A DNA stretch of 64,000 nucleotides from Haloferax denitrificans ATCC 35960 (GCF_000337795.1 NZ_AOLP01000011.1:124001-188000), one strand, 5' to 3'. Shown: positions 8,199 through 17,878, numbered from the stretch's first letter. Numbers and translations: made by a program. The notes: generated from the letters alone by a model not told the origin.

Positions 8199-9359
8199 AT
8201 GAGCAAACTCCTCCACCAGCTCACCGTGGGCGAACTCGCAGACAGAGTAGACGCGGGCGACTCGTTCACCGTGGTCGACACGCGGCCGCCGGAGAGCTTC
8301 GAGTCGTGGCACATCGAGGGCGCGGTCAACGTCCCCTTCCACCCCGTCGACGGACTCGGCGGCGACTGGGACTGGGACCGCGTCGGCGACCTCGCCGCTG
8401 AGGGACCGGTCGTCGCCATCTGCGGGAAGGGGCTGTCTTCCACGTCGTTCGGCTTCGAACTCGCGACGCGCGGCTACGACGACGTGGAGGTCGTCAAGGG
8501 CGGCATGGAAGACTGGAGCAAGCTGTACGAGGTGGTCGAACTCGACACCGGCGACGACGACCTGTTCGTCGCGCAGGTCCAGCGCCGCGCGAAGGGCTGT
8601 CTCGGCTACGTCGTCGGCTCGCGGTCGGCCCGCGAGGCGGTCGTCGTGGACGCGACCCGGCAGACCCACGAGTTCGAACTCGTCGCCGCCGACGCGGGGA
8701 TGACGGTCACTGGTGTGCTCGACACGCACGTCCACGCCGACCACGTCTCCGGGGGGCGCGCGCTCGCCGACCGCCTCGGCGTGCCGTACTACCTCGGGTC
8801 TGAGGCGGCCGACCGCGACGTCGCGTACGAGTTCACCCCGCTCGACGACGGCGAGACGTTGACCGTCGGCGACCACGATATCGAGGCGATTCACGCACCG
8901 GGACACACCTCGGACATGACGAACTACCTCGTCGACGGGCGATTCCTCCTCACCGGCGACACGCTGTTCGTCGAGTCGGTCGGCCGCACGGAACTCCAGT
9001 TCGGCGACGACGACGCGGCGACGGGCGCGGAACTCCTCTACGAGACGCTCCACGACACGCTGTTGTCGCTTCCCGACGACACGCGCGTCCTCCCCGGGCA
9101 CGTCTCAGTCGGGGCGGACGGTCGCTACGGTGTCGCCGCGCCGGGCGAACTCGTGAGCGCGACGCTCGGCGACCTGCGTTCGGACCTCGACCTCCTGTCG
9201 ATGGACGAGTCGGCGTTCGTCTCTCGCGTCGCCGACGACACGCCCGAGAAGCCGGTGAACTACGAGCGCGTCATCGACATCAACACCGGGCGGGCCTCCG
9301 TCGGCGACGAGGAGGAGGCGACCGAACTCGAACTCGGACCGAACAACTGCGCCGCCTGA
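8199..9359 (+). CDS. rhodanese / metallo-beta-lactamase fusion protein (persulfide dioxygenase-like)
   Basis: 386 residues with two domains. The N-terminal rhodanese domain (about 8-112) has its catalytic cysteine at C75 in CGKGLS. The C-terminal MBL domain carries THVHADH (H177, H179, D181, H182), H236 in GHTSD, D254 in TGDTLF and H301 in PGHVS. That is the glyoxalase II/ETHE1-type metal set. Related fusions oxidise glutathione persulfide. Haloarchaea use other thiols such as gamma-glutamylcysteine, so the substrate here is inferred only to be a low-molecular-weight persulfide. Usual fusions place rhodanese last; here it is first. The start at 8199 follows a TATA-like GGTTTTGTG near 8168. 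It is a monocistron facing a convergent VOC gene. Confidence 0.85.
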   Translation: MSKLLHQLTVGELADRVDAGDSFTVVDTRPPESFESWHIEGAVNVPFHPVDGLGGDWDWDRVGDLAAEGPVVAICGKGLSSTSFGFELATRGYDDVEVVKGGMEDWSKLYEVVELDTGDDDLFVAQVQRRAKGCLGYVVGSRSAREAVVVDATRQTHEFELVAADAGMTVTGVLDTHVHADHVSGGRALADRLGVPYYLGSEAADRDVAYEFTPLDDGETLTVGDHDIEAIHAPGHTSDMTNYLVDGRFLLTGDTLFVESVGRTELQFGDDDAATGAELLYETLHDTLLSLPDDTRVLPGHVSVGADGRYGVAAPGELVSATLGDLRSDLDLLSMDESAFVSRVADDTPEKPVNYERVIDINTGRASVGDEEEATELELGPNNCAA

Positions 9360-9386
9360 GCCCGTCATCCGGCTTCAATCGGCGGT

Positions 9387-10205
9387 TCAGGGGAGTTCGA
9401 CCACGCCCAACCGACCGTCGAACAGGTCGTGGTCGAACCACGCCATCCGGCGGTCGCTGTAGCGAATCTCGGGGCCGAGCGACAGCGAGTTCCGCGCGCG
9501 GTCGAGGTCGGTGACGCCGACGAGGAACGCGCACGGACCCTCGCCGACCTCCTCGATTCGCTCCTTGAGCGCGCCGTCGCCGGGTTCGCACAGGGCGAGC
9601 GGCGTGCCGGGCACGACGGCGAACTCGGAGAACGGGCCGTTGATATCGACCGGCGATGGATAGCGGTGCCGCCGGGCGAACAGCGCCGCGGTCGCCTCGC
9701 GGTCGGCGGTGGCGACGACGACGGTTCGGAGTCCGCGGACGGCGGCGTTTCGCACGGCGCTCGGAACGCGGTAGCTCCGCGGGGTTCGGTCGCGGATGAA
9801 AAAGGGAAGTCGCTGGTCTGTGCCCTCGAAGCACATATCCCACTCGACGAGGCGACCGTCCGGTCGGGCGCGGGAGGCCTCGTGGGGGCCGTCGACGGGG
9901 AGTCCGGCGTCGATGGCAGTCTTCGCGCTGTCGGCGGCGTCGTCGGTCTCCAGACACCACGCCGCGGGGCCGGCGTCGGCCGCGAGGTAGTCGGGCCAGA
10001 AGCCGGCGTCCTCGGCGTCGGTCCCGAGCGTCGGTGCGATGAGTTCGAGGTACGACCCGTCGGGGAACGGAACGACGGCCATGTGGGTCGTTCCGGTCCC
10101 GTGTTCGCCGCCGTAGGTCGGCGTGAGACCGACCTCGTTCGCGGCCGCTCGGAGTTCGTACAGCTCGGTACCACCGAACGCGACGTGGTCGATGGTTCGG
10201 TCCAT
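9387..10205 (-). CDS. VOC-superfamily (glyoxalase-like domain) protein
   Basis: 272 residues. The N-terminus MDRTIDHVAFGGTELYE is the first strand of a vicinal-oxygen-chelate module with a potential metal-ligand histidine (H7). HMAVVPFPDGSYLELIAP supplies further typical VOC strands. A second half (from about residue 150) repeats the alpha/beta pattern, and VVVATADREATAALFARR resembles the start of another module. The best match I can recall is the glyoxalase-like domain family PF13468. Substrate and reaction are unknown. It is divergent from the DUF2342 gene, with about 110 bases between their starts. Confidence 0.7.
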   Translation of the reverse strand: MDRTIDHVAFGGTELYELRAAANEVGLTPTYGGEHGTGTTHMAVVPFPDGSYLELIAPTLGTDAEDAGFWPDYLAADAGPAAWCLETDDAADSAKTAIDAGLPVDGPHEASRARPDGRLVEWDMCFEGTDQRLPFFIRDRTPRSYRVPSAVRNAAVRGLRTVVVATADREATAALFARRHRYPSPVDINGPFSEFAVVPGTPLALCEPGDGALKERIEEVGEGPCAFLVGVTDLDRARNSLSLGPEIRYSDRRMAWFDHDLFDGRLGVVELP

Positions 10206-10315
10206 ACGCCCCCCACGTCGGACTCGGTATAGTGTCTAGGGTCGTCGTGTCTGCGAATCGGCGGGTTCGAACACCCCGACCGAAGCGTTTTGCGTCCGGC
10301 CCGCCACGGTACGGT

Positions 10316-11278
10316 ATGAACCTCTTTCGGAGCGTCAGAGCGGTCGCGGACGCTTCAGCGACCGGCTCCGGTACCATCGACTGGGACGCCGTCACCGAGG
10401 CCGCGAAGTCAGCGACCGACCCCGGCTCGCTCGACCTCACGGATGCCGAGCGCGCGGGCTACGCGGCCGACGTTCGCGACGCGCGCGACCGTCTGTCGGC
10501 CGTCGCCGAGGTCGAGTTCGACGTGCCCGAGGTCGTCGAAGTCCAGAACCGACACCACTGGATAGACGCGAACGTGGCGACGTTCCGCCGGGTGATGGCC
10601 CCGTTCGAAGAACACGGTCCCGCGGTCCTCCCCGGCGTCACGCGCGCGGTCAACACCGGGTCGTTCGCCTTCGTCCTCTCGTTTCTCGGCAACAACGTCC
10701 TCGGGCAGTACGACCCGCTTCTCCTCGCCGAGGGCGACGACGACCACGGCCTGTACTTCGTCCACCCGAACATCCGCCGGGTCGCCGACAGCCTCGACGT
10801 GGACTACCCGCGGTTCCGCCGCTGGATAGCCTTCCACGAGGTGGCGCACGCCGCGGAGTTCGGCGCGGCCCCGTGGCTCTCGACGCACCTCGAATCGCGG
10901 ATGCAACGCGGGGTCGACGCCCTCGTCGACGGCGACATCGACCGCGACGCCTTCCGCGAGCTCGACACGGCGATGACGGCCGTCGAGGGCTACGCGGAAC
11001 TGCTGATGGACCGGGCGTTCGACGACGACTACGAGGACCTCCGCCGGAAACTCGACGAGCGTCGGCAGGGCGGCGGCCCGATCGCGAAACTCGCGCGTCG
11101 GCTCCTCGGCCTCGGACTCAAGCGCCGGCAGTACGAACGCGGCGCTCGCTTCTTCGAACACGTCGCCGACGAGCGCGGCGTCGCCGCCGCGTCGCGGGTG
11201 TGGGACCACCCGGAGAACCTACCGACCGACGCGGAACTGGACGCGCCCGAGCGATGGCTCGCGCGGGTGTCGCCCTGA
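10316..11278 (+). CDS. zinc-dependent metalloprotease, DUF2342/zincin family
   Basis: 320 residues. The zincin motif HEVAH is at 174-178 inside FHEVAHAAEFGAAPW, followed about 57 residues later by AVEGYAELL, whose Glu could complete the site. This arrangement matches the DUF2342 (F420-biosynthesis-associated) family known from actinobacteria and haloarchaea. Physiological targets are unknown. I chose the ATG at 10316 (MNLFRSV), because the upstream extension to 10232 is Arg/Pro-rich and crosses the likely promoter. It ends 10 bases before a convergent small membrane gene. Confidence 0.8.
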   Translation: MNLFRSVRAVADASATGSGTIDWDAVTEAAKSATDPGSLDLTDAERAGYAADVRDARDRLSAVAEVEFDVPEVVEVQNRHHWIDANVATFRRVMAPFEEHGPAVLPGVTRAVNTGSFAFVLSFLGNNVLGQYDPLLLAEGDDDHGLYFVHPNIRRVADSLDVDYPRFRRWIAFHEVAHAAEFGAAPWLSTHLESRMQRGVDALVDGDIDRDAFRELDTAMTAVEGYAELLMDRAFDDDYEDLRRKLDERRQGGGPIAKLARRLLGLGLKRRQYERGARFFEHVADERGVAAASRVWDHPENLPTDAELDAPERWLARVSP

Positions 11279-11288
11279 GAAAACGCCT

Positions 11289-11501
11289 CTACCGGCGGTT
11301 CACGGCGGTGAACTCGCGGCTCCACCGTTTCAGGTACCACGTGAGGAGGCCGCCGATAACGAGTCCGGCGACGAGCGCGATTGCGCTCTGAGGGAGCGTC
11401 GCTCCCGCCTGCACGGCGACGAGCGCGGCCGACACGCCGACCAGCAGGGTGAAGCCGATTTTGAGCCGGTTGTTGGCGAGTCGCGTCTCCTCGTCGCTCA
11501 T
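11289..11501 (-). CDS. small membrane protein, two predicted helices
   Basis: About 70 residues from MSDEETRL (an ATG five codons earlier at 11516 is also possible). Two hydrophobic segments (IGFTLLVGVSAALVAVQAG and IALVAGLVIGGLLTWYL) are separated by a short turn. The ends are charged (N-terminus acidic, C-terminus basic). No motif gives a function. It probably sits in the cytoplasmic membrane as a hairpin. Confidence 0.55.
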   Translation of the reverse strand: MSDEETRLANNRLKIGFTLLVGVSAALVAVQAGATLPQSAIALVAGLVIGGLLTWYLKRWSREFTAVNRR

Positions 11502-11619
11502 GCTCGAACCGACCATCGTCCCTCCGAACTCGCATCGTGCGGGGAGTGCCGCGACCGCCCGCCGATCCTATCGTTCATAGATGAGTAATGGATGTGCGAG
11601 GGTTTGAAACCGGTGAATC

Positions 11620-12192
11620 CTACTGGAAGCCGCGGTCGACGCCGTCGGACTCGATGAGGTCGTCGAGGTCCGACGAGAGCAACTCGTCGGCGTCCGTGAA
11701 CTCGTCTGCGAGGTCGTCGAGGCGGTCGGGCCGGGCGTCGAACTCGTAGTCCATCGGCCCGAACGCCGGGCTGTCGAGCGCCTCCATCACGTCGGTGAAG
11801 AAGTCGTCGGCGGTGGTCGGCGCGTCGGCGTGGACCTTCACGGTCTCTTCGAGTCGCCGGGCCATCGACTCGGCCTGCGACTCGTCTTCGGGCGGTCTTT
11901 GGACGGCGAATCGGCCGGCGTCGTTCTCGCCGCCGTCGCGCCGACGCGGGAACAGCGGGTCGAGGCCGTCGTCGACGCGGCGGGCGACGCGAGCGCCGAC
12001 GCCGCGGACCTCGTAGGGGTTCTTGGCGTACGTCTTCAGTTGGTAGACGCCGGCGTCGGGATGGGCGAGAAAGAGGTCCTCGCCGAGGCTCCGTCGCCGG
12101 GTGCCCGCGACGGCCCGCCACGCGTCGGGGTCGCGGTCGCGGCCGTCGTCGACGACCTCCGAGAGGATGTCCTGCCAATCTCTGACGCGCAT
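11620..12192 (-). CDS. haloarchaeal conserved protein of unknown function
   Basis: 190 residues from MRVRDWQDILSEV. The start at 12192 is preferred because the upstream in-frame extension to 12276 is Arg-rich and overlaps the region before the divergent dna2 gene. The N-terminal half (RDWQDILSEVV, GEDLFLAHPDAGVYQLKTYAKNPYEVRGVGARVARRVDD) looks folded. The second half is acidic with two helical segments. I do not recognise a catalytic motif. Divergent pairing with the Dna2-like gene could indicate a DNA-metabolism link, but that is only context. Confidence 0.6.
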   Translation of the reverse strand: MRVRDWQDILSEVVDDGRDRDPDAWRAVAGTRRRSLGEDLFLAHPDAGVYQLKTYAKNPYEVRGVGARVARRVDDGLDPLFPRRRDGGENDAGRFAVQRPPEDESQAESMARRLEETVKVHADAPTTADDFFTDVMEALDSPAFGPMDYEFDARPDRLDDLADEFTDADELLSSDLDDLIESDGVDRGFQ

Positions 12193-12314
12193 GGGTGTGC
12201 GTACCGCGCGGGAGAGAAAGAGCGTGACGGTCGCGGGGAGTCGCGCACGCGATCTGCCGAACCGTTCGTGTCCCACCGACGGCTATTTGCCCGCGCCTCA
12301 CCCACGCTTTCGAC

Positions 12315-14969
12315 GTGAACCTTCGCGGTCCGCTCGTCGAGGTCGGCGAGCCGCGCGACGTCGAAACGAAGTACGGCGAGCGCTCGCTGGCGGAGGTGAC
12401 GCTCCGCCCCGAGCGCGGGACCGCAGACCCCGTGACCGTCACCCTCTGGGGGAAGTGGACCCACGCCGCCGAGCACGCCGAACCGGGCATGGACCTCCTC
12501 GTCACCGACGCCGAGGAGTCCGAGTACCGCGGCGAGACGACGTATTCGACCGGCTCGGAGTCGTTCGTCGTCGTCGAGCCCGACTTCCTCGTGGACGTGA
12601 CCGACATCCGCTCGTGGGTGCAGTGCTCGCGGATGTACTACCTGAACAAGCTCTCGGGCATCCCGCTGAACTACCCGGTGGTGAAAGGGACCATCGTCCA
12701 CGACGTGTTCGGCGACCTCCTCCGCGGCCGCGACCTCGAGTCGTCCATCGACGAGCGCATCGACGAGCGCGGCCTCGAACTCGGCCTGCTCGGCCGCGAG
12801 GTCGACGAGGTCGCGGACGAGGTGCGCCGCAACGCCGCCGCCATCGAGGGGTGGCTCTCGCAGGGCGTCCTCACCGACGAAGACGAGTGGCGCTCGGAGT
12901 ACACCCTCATCTCGCCGACGTTCGGCATCAAGGGCCGCGCCGACGCCCTCCGTCGGGGGTCGCCCGTCGAACTCAAGACCGGCAAGAACCTCAACCGCGA
13001 CCCGCGGTTTCAGGACAAGATTCAGGCCGCCTCCTACGCGCTCATCCTCGAAGAGCGGGGCGTGCCGGTCGACACGGGGACGCTCCTCTACACGAAGAAC
13101 ACGACGCTCGACCGCACCGAGGAGTCCGGCGACCTCTCGCCGGCGAAGGACTTCTCCATCGGCCGCGGCCTCCTCGAATTCGTCGTCCGCACCCGCAACG
13201 AAATCGCGGCGATGGAACACGACGCGTCGGTGCCGACCGGCTACGAGGTGAACTCGAAGTGCGAGTACTGCTTCGAGAAGGACACCTGCATGGTCGTCTC
13301 CGGCAGGCTCGACCAGGAGTCGAAAGCCGGCGCAATCGGCAAGCCGGTGCCCGAGGACGAACGCGACTACTTCGACCGCTTCTACCGCGCCGTCGAGGAG
13401 GAGCGCCGGTCGGTCCACAAGGAGTACCGCAAGCTCTGGGACCAGAGCGCCGAGGAGCGCGCCGACGACGACCGGGCGCTCATCGGTCTCGAACCCCTCG
13501 GACAGACGGAGCGCCCCGACGGCACGTGGGAACTCCGGGCGAAGCAGACCGACGACGCGGTGTCGAAGCTCCGCGCGGGCGACGTGGCGCTCGCCAGCGA
13601 CGGCCACCCCGTCGAGGGCCACGCCGAACTCGCGCGCATCGTCGAACTCGGCGACGAAATCGTCGTCACGACCGACGAACCCGTGCCGCTCCGCCGCCTC
13701 GACGTGTACCCCTCCGAACTCACCGTCGACCGCTTGCTCACCGCGCTCCACGACGCGGTGCTCAAGGGTTCGCCCGACCGGAAAGACGTGCTGTTCGGCC
13801 GCCGCGACCCCGAGTTTTCGGACCGCTCTGCGGGCCGGACGTTCATCGACAACAACGACGCCCAGGACGACGCGGTGCGCCTCGCGGTCGACGCCGACGA
13901 CCTCGCGCTCATCCACGGGCCGCCGGGGACGGGCAAGACCTACACCATCGCCCGGACCATCCGCGCGCTCGTCGAGGACGGCAACCGCGTCCTCCTGTCT
14001 GCCTTCACGAACCGCGCGGTCGACAACGCGCTCGAAGCCCTGCGCGACCAAGGCTTCGAGGACATTGTTCGCGTCGGCACCGAATCGGGCGTCCGCGAGG
14101 ACATGCAGGACGTGCGCCTTTCACGGAGCGGCGACCCGAACGCGCTCGCGGCCGCCCTCCGGGACGCGCCGGTCGTCGCCGCGACCACCGCCTCCTGCGG
14201 GTCGCGCGTGATGCGCGAGCAGTCGTTCGACGCCGCGCTCGTCGACGAGGCGTCGCAGATAACCGAACCCGGGACGCTCGCCGCCGTCAATCTCGCCGAC
14301 CGGTTCGTCCTCGTCGGCGACCACAAACAGCTTCCGCCGGTCGTCCGCGCCGAAAACGACCTCCAGACATCGCTGTTCCAGCGACTCATCGAGACGTACC
14401 CCGACGCCTCGGTCATGCTGGACCGCCAGTACCGCATGTCCCAGCGCATTCAGGCGTTCGCCTCGAAGGAGTTCTACGACGGCGCGCTCCGCCCGGCGAC
14501 GGGTGCGGTCGCCGCCCAGCACCTCCGAGACCTCGGCGTCGATACCGCGGACCTCCCCGCCGAACTCGCGGACCAAGTCGCCTTCGTCGACCCCGACGGG
14601 CGGCGCGTCGGCAACACGAACCCAGTCGAAGCCGACCGCGTCGCGGAGGTCGTCGCCGCCTACGAGGCCGCCGGCGTCGACACCGACGACATCGGCGTCA
14701 TCGCGCCGTTCCGGGCGCAAGTCGCCGAGATTTCCCGCCGAACCGACGCGATCGTGGACACGGTCGACCGGTTCCAGGGCTCCTCGAAGGAGGTCATCGT
14801 CGTCTCCTTCGTCGCTACCGGCGAGTTGGACGGCCCGCTGTTCGAGGACCACCGCCGCATCAACGTCGCCCTCACGCGGGCGAAGAAGGCGCTGTGTCTC
14901 GTCGGCGACGCCGACGCGCTCGAATCCGACCCGTTCTACGACCGGATGCTCGCGTGGGCGCGGCGGTAG
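12315..14969 (+). CDS. dna2: Dna2-type nuclease-helicase (Cas4-like nuclease plus SF1 helicase)
   Basis: 884 residues. An N-terminal region of about 90 residues resembles an OB fold. A PD-(D/E)xK nuclease follows, with D near 209 and ELKTGK near 222. Four cysteines (C104 in WVQCSRMYYL; C316, C319 and C325 in KCEYCFEKDTC) match the Fe-S cluster of Cas4/AddB/Dna2 nucleases. The C-terminal half is an SF1B helicase: GPPGTGKT near 535, VDEASQI near 641, GDHKQLPP, DRQYRMSQ, VDRFQGSSKEVIVVSF and INVALTRAK. Dna2 enzymes process flaps and resect DNA ends. No CRISPR array is nearby, so the Cas4-like domain is part of a replication/repair enzyme. It converges on an Lhr helicase gene. Confidence 0.9.
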   Translation: MNLRGPLVEVGEPRDVETKYGERSLAEVTLRPERGTADPVTVTLWGKWTHAAEHAEPGMDLLVTDAEESEYRGETTYSTGSESFVVVEPDFLVDVTDIRSWVQCSRMYYLNKLSGIPLNYPVVKGTIVHDVFGDLLRGRDLESSIDERIDERGLELGLLGREVDEVADEVRRNAAAIEGWLSQGVLTDEDEWRSEYTLISPTFGIKGRADALRRGSPVELKTGKNLNRDPRFQDKIQAASYALILEERGVPVDTGTLLYTKNTTLDRTEESGDLSPAKDFSIGRGLLEFVVRTRNEIAAMEHDASVPTGYEVNSKCEYCFEKDTCMVVSGRLDQESKAGAIGKPVPEDERDYFDRFYRAVEEERRSVHKEYRKLWDQSAEERADDDRALIGLEPLGQTERPDGTWELRAKQTDDAVSKLRAGDVALASDGHPVEGHAELARIVELGDEIVVTTDEPVPLRRLDVYPSELTVDRLLTALHDAVLKGSPDRKDVLFGRRDPEFSDRSAGRTFIDNNDAQDDAVRLAVDADDLALIHGPPGTGKTYTIARTIRALVEDGNRVLLSAFTNRAVDNALEALRDQGFEDIVRVGTESGVREDMQDVRLSRSGDPNALAAALRDAPVVAATTASCGSRVMREQSFDAALVDEASQITEPGTLAAVNLADRFVLVGDHKQLPPVVRAENDLQTSLFQRLIETYPDASVMLDRQYRMSQRIQAFASKEFYDGALRPATGAVAAQHLRDLGVDTADLPAELADQVAFVDPDGRRVGNTNPVEADRVAEVVAAYEAAGVDTDDIGVIAPFRAQVAEISRRTDAIVDTVDRFQGSSKEVIVVSFVATGELDGPLFEDHRRINVALTRAKKALCLVGDADALESDPFYDRMLAWARR

Positions 14970-15018
14970 GCGTCTTCACGGCGCGCCGACCATCGAACCG
15001 CGTCGAGCCGCGATTCCG

Positions 15019-17775
15019 TCACTCCACGTCGATGCCGAGGTCCGCCTCGTCGTCGCCGATTTCGGCTTTGACGCGCTCGTGGAACTCTCTGAGCGCCGCG
15101 CTCTCGTCTTCGGCGAGGACCACGTCGCTCGCGGTCAGCGTGGCGAGGCCGAACGCCCGCGGCGTCGGCGACGAGACCTGGTGGCCGACCACGTCCACGT
15201 CGCCCGCCCGAATCGCCGCGACCGCGTCCTCGATGGCGGCGAGGTTCAGTTTGTCTTCGAGAATCTCGCGGTAGGTCTCTTCCATCACCGCGAACTCGTC
15301 GAGGTCCTGGGCGAACGACAGCAACATCTCCGAGGAGACCTGCTGTTGGGCGGCGGACTTCTCGTAGCCCTTGTAGCGCTTGAGAATCATGAGCGAGCGC
15401 GTCGCGTTGATGCGGAAGTAGCGCTTCAGGAGGTCCGTCCCGTCGAGGGCGGCCCGCAGGTCGTCCTCGACTTCCTCGGGTTCGAGGTCGCGGAGGACGC
15501 CCGCGAGGTCGACCTTGCGGTTGAGCGGCATCGACAGCGAAAAGCCGTTGTCGGCGACGGCGACCTGCACGTTCGCGTTCGTCCGGCGGGCCGCGTGGTA
15601 CGCGAGGAGCCGCGAGAGGCCGTCGTTGAACCGCCGGCCGTAGGTGCAGTGGACGTAGAACTGTCGGCGGTAGGCCTCGCGGTCGAGTTCGGTCTCGACG
15701 ACGAGTCTGTCGGGCGTCGCCACGCTCTCGGGGCCGGCGTATCTGACCTGCTCGTCGAACATCCGCGTGACGGCGCGGACGCTGTTCTCGTCGAGGGGGA
15801 ACTCCCGGAGCCACGACCTGACGGTGGGCGCGCCGCCGGCGGCGAGTCGGTCCACGAGGTCGGCCTGAAACGCCGCGAGTTCGCGGCCGAGGTCGTACGA
15901 AAGCGGCAGGCGCTCGGAGAACCACGAGGGGACCGTCGGGCGCTGAGAGGTGCGGTCGACGTACACCTTCGACCCGCGGCGGTAGCGGTAGGCGAAGTGG
16001 TCGCCGCCGAGGACGAACACGTCGCCTTTCTCCAGCGTGTCGAGGTAGCCCTCGTCGAGCGTGCCGACCCACTGGTCGGCCCCGCGGACCAGCACGTCGC
16101 AGGTGAAGGAGTCGGGAATCGTCCCGATGTTTGTCATGTAGATGACGCGGGCCATCCGGCCGCGCTTGCCGATGAGCGGTTCGCCGACGGGGTACTCCTC
16201 GTAGTGGTGTTCGCCGTCCGGCGGGTCGTTGGTGTCGCGCCAGATTTTCGCGTAGACGTTCCTGTCTTCGAGGCCGTCGTAGTCGGCGGTGAGATAGCGG
16301 AACAGGCGCTCGAAGTCGTCGTCTGCGAAGTTTCGGTAGGGGTAGGCCCGACGGAGCGTCTCGCGGAGTTCCGACTCGGGGCGAATCGCGTTGATGGCCA
16401 TCCCGTACACCTGCTGGGCGGCCACGTCGAAGGCGTTCTCGGGGATGAACACCCGGTCGACGAAGCCCGACTCGGCCTTCGAGAGCATCACCGCGCACTC
16501 GACGAGTTCGTCCCTGTCGAGGGCGATGACGCGGCCTTCGACGGTCTGGCCGAGCTGGTGTCCGGCCCGGCCGACCCGCTGGAGGAGCGCGGCGACGGAC
16601 TTGGGCGAGCCGACCTGCACCACGAGGTCGATGTGGGGCATGTCGATGCCGAGTTCGAGGCTCGTGGAGGTGGTGACGACGCGCAACTCGCCCGCCTTCA
16701 GCTTCGACTCTACCTCCTGTCTGCGCTCTTTCGAGAGGCTCCCGTGGTGACACCCCGAGTTCGACTCGTCGATGTCGTCGAACTCCTCGCGGAGGTTGTG
16801 GAGGACGCGCTCCGCGCCCGACCGCGTGTTGGTGAACACGAGCGTGTTCGTGTGCGAGGCCACGAGTTCGTGCAGGCGGTCGTAAAACCGATTCTGGACC
16901 TCGCTTCGGGGCGTCCGAATCAGGTCGTCGGTCGGGCACTCCAGTCGGACGTCGAAGTCGCGGACGAACCGCGTGTCCACGAGTTCGTAGTCGCGGGGCT
17001 CGCCGCCCTCGCACCCGACGAGGAACTCCGCGACCGTGTCGAGCGGTTCGACGGTGGCCGAACAGCCGATGCGCGTCGGCGACGATTCGGCGAGGTCTTC
17101 CAGTCGCTCCAGCGACACCGACAGGTGGGTGCCGCGTTTGTTCTCCGCGAGGCTGTGAATCTCGTCGACGACGACGTACTCGACGGTTCGGAGCTTCTCT
17201 TTGAACTTCGGCGAGTTGAGCAGAATCGCCAGCGTCTCCGGCGTCGTGTTGAGGATGTGCGGCGTCTCAGACAGCATCTTCTGGCGGTCCGCAGAGGAGG
17301 TGTCGCCGTGGCGGAGGGCGTGTCTGATGTCCACCGTCTCGCCGCGCTCTTCGGCGATGTCGGCGATGCCCGAAAGCGGCTCGGTCAGGTTCCGGTGGAT
17401 GTCGTTGGCGAGCGACTTCAGCGGCGAGACGTAGAGGCAGTACACCGAGTTGTCGAGGCCGTCGGGCGACTCCCGGTCGCGGCGGAACAGCTCGTTGATG
17501 ATGGCGGTGAAAGAGGCGAGGGTCTTTCCCGACCCCGTCGGCGCGCAGATGAGGGCGTTGTCGCCGTCGTGGATGCGCGGGATGGCCCCGCGTTGCGGCG
17601 GGGTGAAAAAGCCGCCGTTGCCGGGGACGAACTCGCCGAACCGGTCGACCCACCACTCTTGGACGGCGGGCTCCAGCAGGTCGAGCACGTCCTCGTCGGC
17701 GACGGGCACCGACTCGGGGTCGAACTCGTAGTCGCCGCCTCTCGACGCGAGAAGCGAGCGGCCGCGCCGGGTCAT
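15019..17775 (-). CDS. Lhr-family ATP-dependent helicase (SF2)
   Basis: 918 residues. Helicase motifs: Walker A APTGSGKT at 78-85, DEIH at 204-207, CSAT (motif III), TSTSLELGIDM and QRVGRAGH (motif VI). The long C-terminal region has the winged-helix and Lhr-core parts (VYMTNIGTIPDSF, DVFVLGGDHFAYRYRRG). Lhr-core proteins unwind and anneal DNA/RNA hybrids in repair. The ATG at 17775 is chosen because GAGG lies a few bases upstream on the minus strand and the protein begins MTRRGRSLL. A longer frame to 17964 adds a spurious signal-peptide-like stretch antisense to the next gene. The gene is convergent with dna2. Confidence 0.9.
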   Translation of the reverse strand: MTRRGRSLLASRGGDYEFDPESVPVADEDVLDLLEPAVQEWWVDRFGEFVPGNGGFFTPPQRGAIPRIHDGDNALICAPTGSGKTLASFTAIINELFRRDRESPDGLDNSVYCLYVSPLKSLANDIHRNLTEPLSGIADIAEERGETVDIRHALRHGDTSSADRQKMLSETPHILNTTPETLAILLNSPKFKEKLRTVEYVVVDEIHSLAENKRGTHLSVSLERLEDLAESSPTRIGCSATVEPLDTVAEFLVGCEGGEPRDYELVDTRFVRDFDVRLECPTDDLIRTPRSEVQNRFYDRLHELVASHTNTLVFTNTRSGAERVLHNLREEFDDIDESNSGCHHGSLSKERRQEVESKLKAGELRVVTTSTSLELGIDMPHIDLVVQVGSPKSVAALLQRVGRAGHQLGQTVEGRVIALDRDELVECAVMLSKAESGFVDRVFIPENAFDVAAQQVYGMAINAIRPESELRETLRRAYPYRNFADDDFERLFRYLTADYDGLEDRNVYAKIWRDTNDPPDGEHHYEEYPVGEPLIGKRGRMARVIYMTNIGTIPDSFTCDVLVRGADQWVGTLDEGYLDTLEKGDVFVLGGDHFAYRYRRGSKVYVDRTSQRPTVPSWFSERLPLSYDLGRELAAFQADLVDRLAAGGAPTVRSWLREFPLDENSVRAVTRMFDEQVRYAGPESVATPDRLVVETELDREAYRRQFYVHCTYGRRFNDGLSRLLAYHAARRTNANVQVAVADNGFSLSMPLNRKVDLAGVLRDLEPEEVEDDLRAALDGTDLLKRYFRINATRSLMILKRYKGYEKSAAQQQVSSEMLLSFAQDLDEFAVMEETYREILEDKLNLAAIEDAVAAIRAGDVDVVGHQVSSPTPRAFGLATLTASDVVLAEDESAALREFHERVKAEIGDDEADLGIDVE

Positions 17776-17878
17776 TACCTCGGGGTTAGCCTGCGCGGGT
17801 ATGAGGGTTGTGCCTGTCCCCGCGGCGGCCGCCCCGGCGAGCACAAGGACTAACGCCGCCGCCGTGGTAGCTCTGCGC

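Noticed and set aside
7098..9101. 667-residue minus-strand frame
   Set aside because: Antisense to eno, rps2 and the rhodanese-MBL gene; Val/Arg/Asp-rich composition typical of the complement of halophilic coding DNA.
12101..15274. 1057-residue plus-strand frame
   Set aside because: Arg/Pro-rich shadow of dna2, no domain or motif.
14503..17853. 1116-residue plus-strand frame
   Set aside because: Antisense to the Lhr gene, which has clear helicase motifs.
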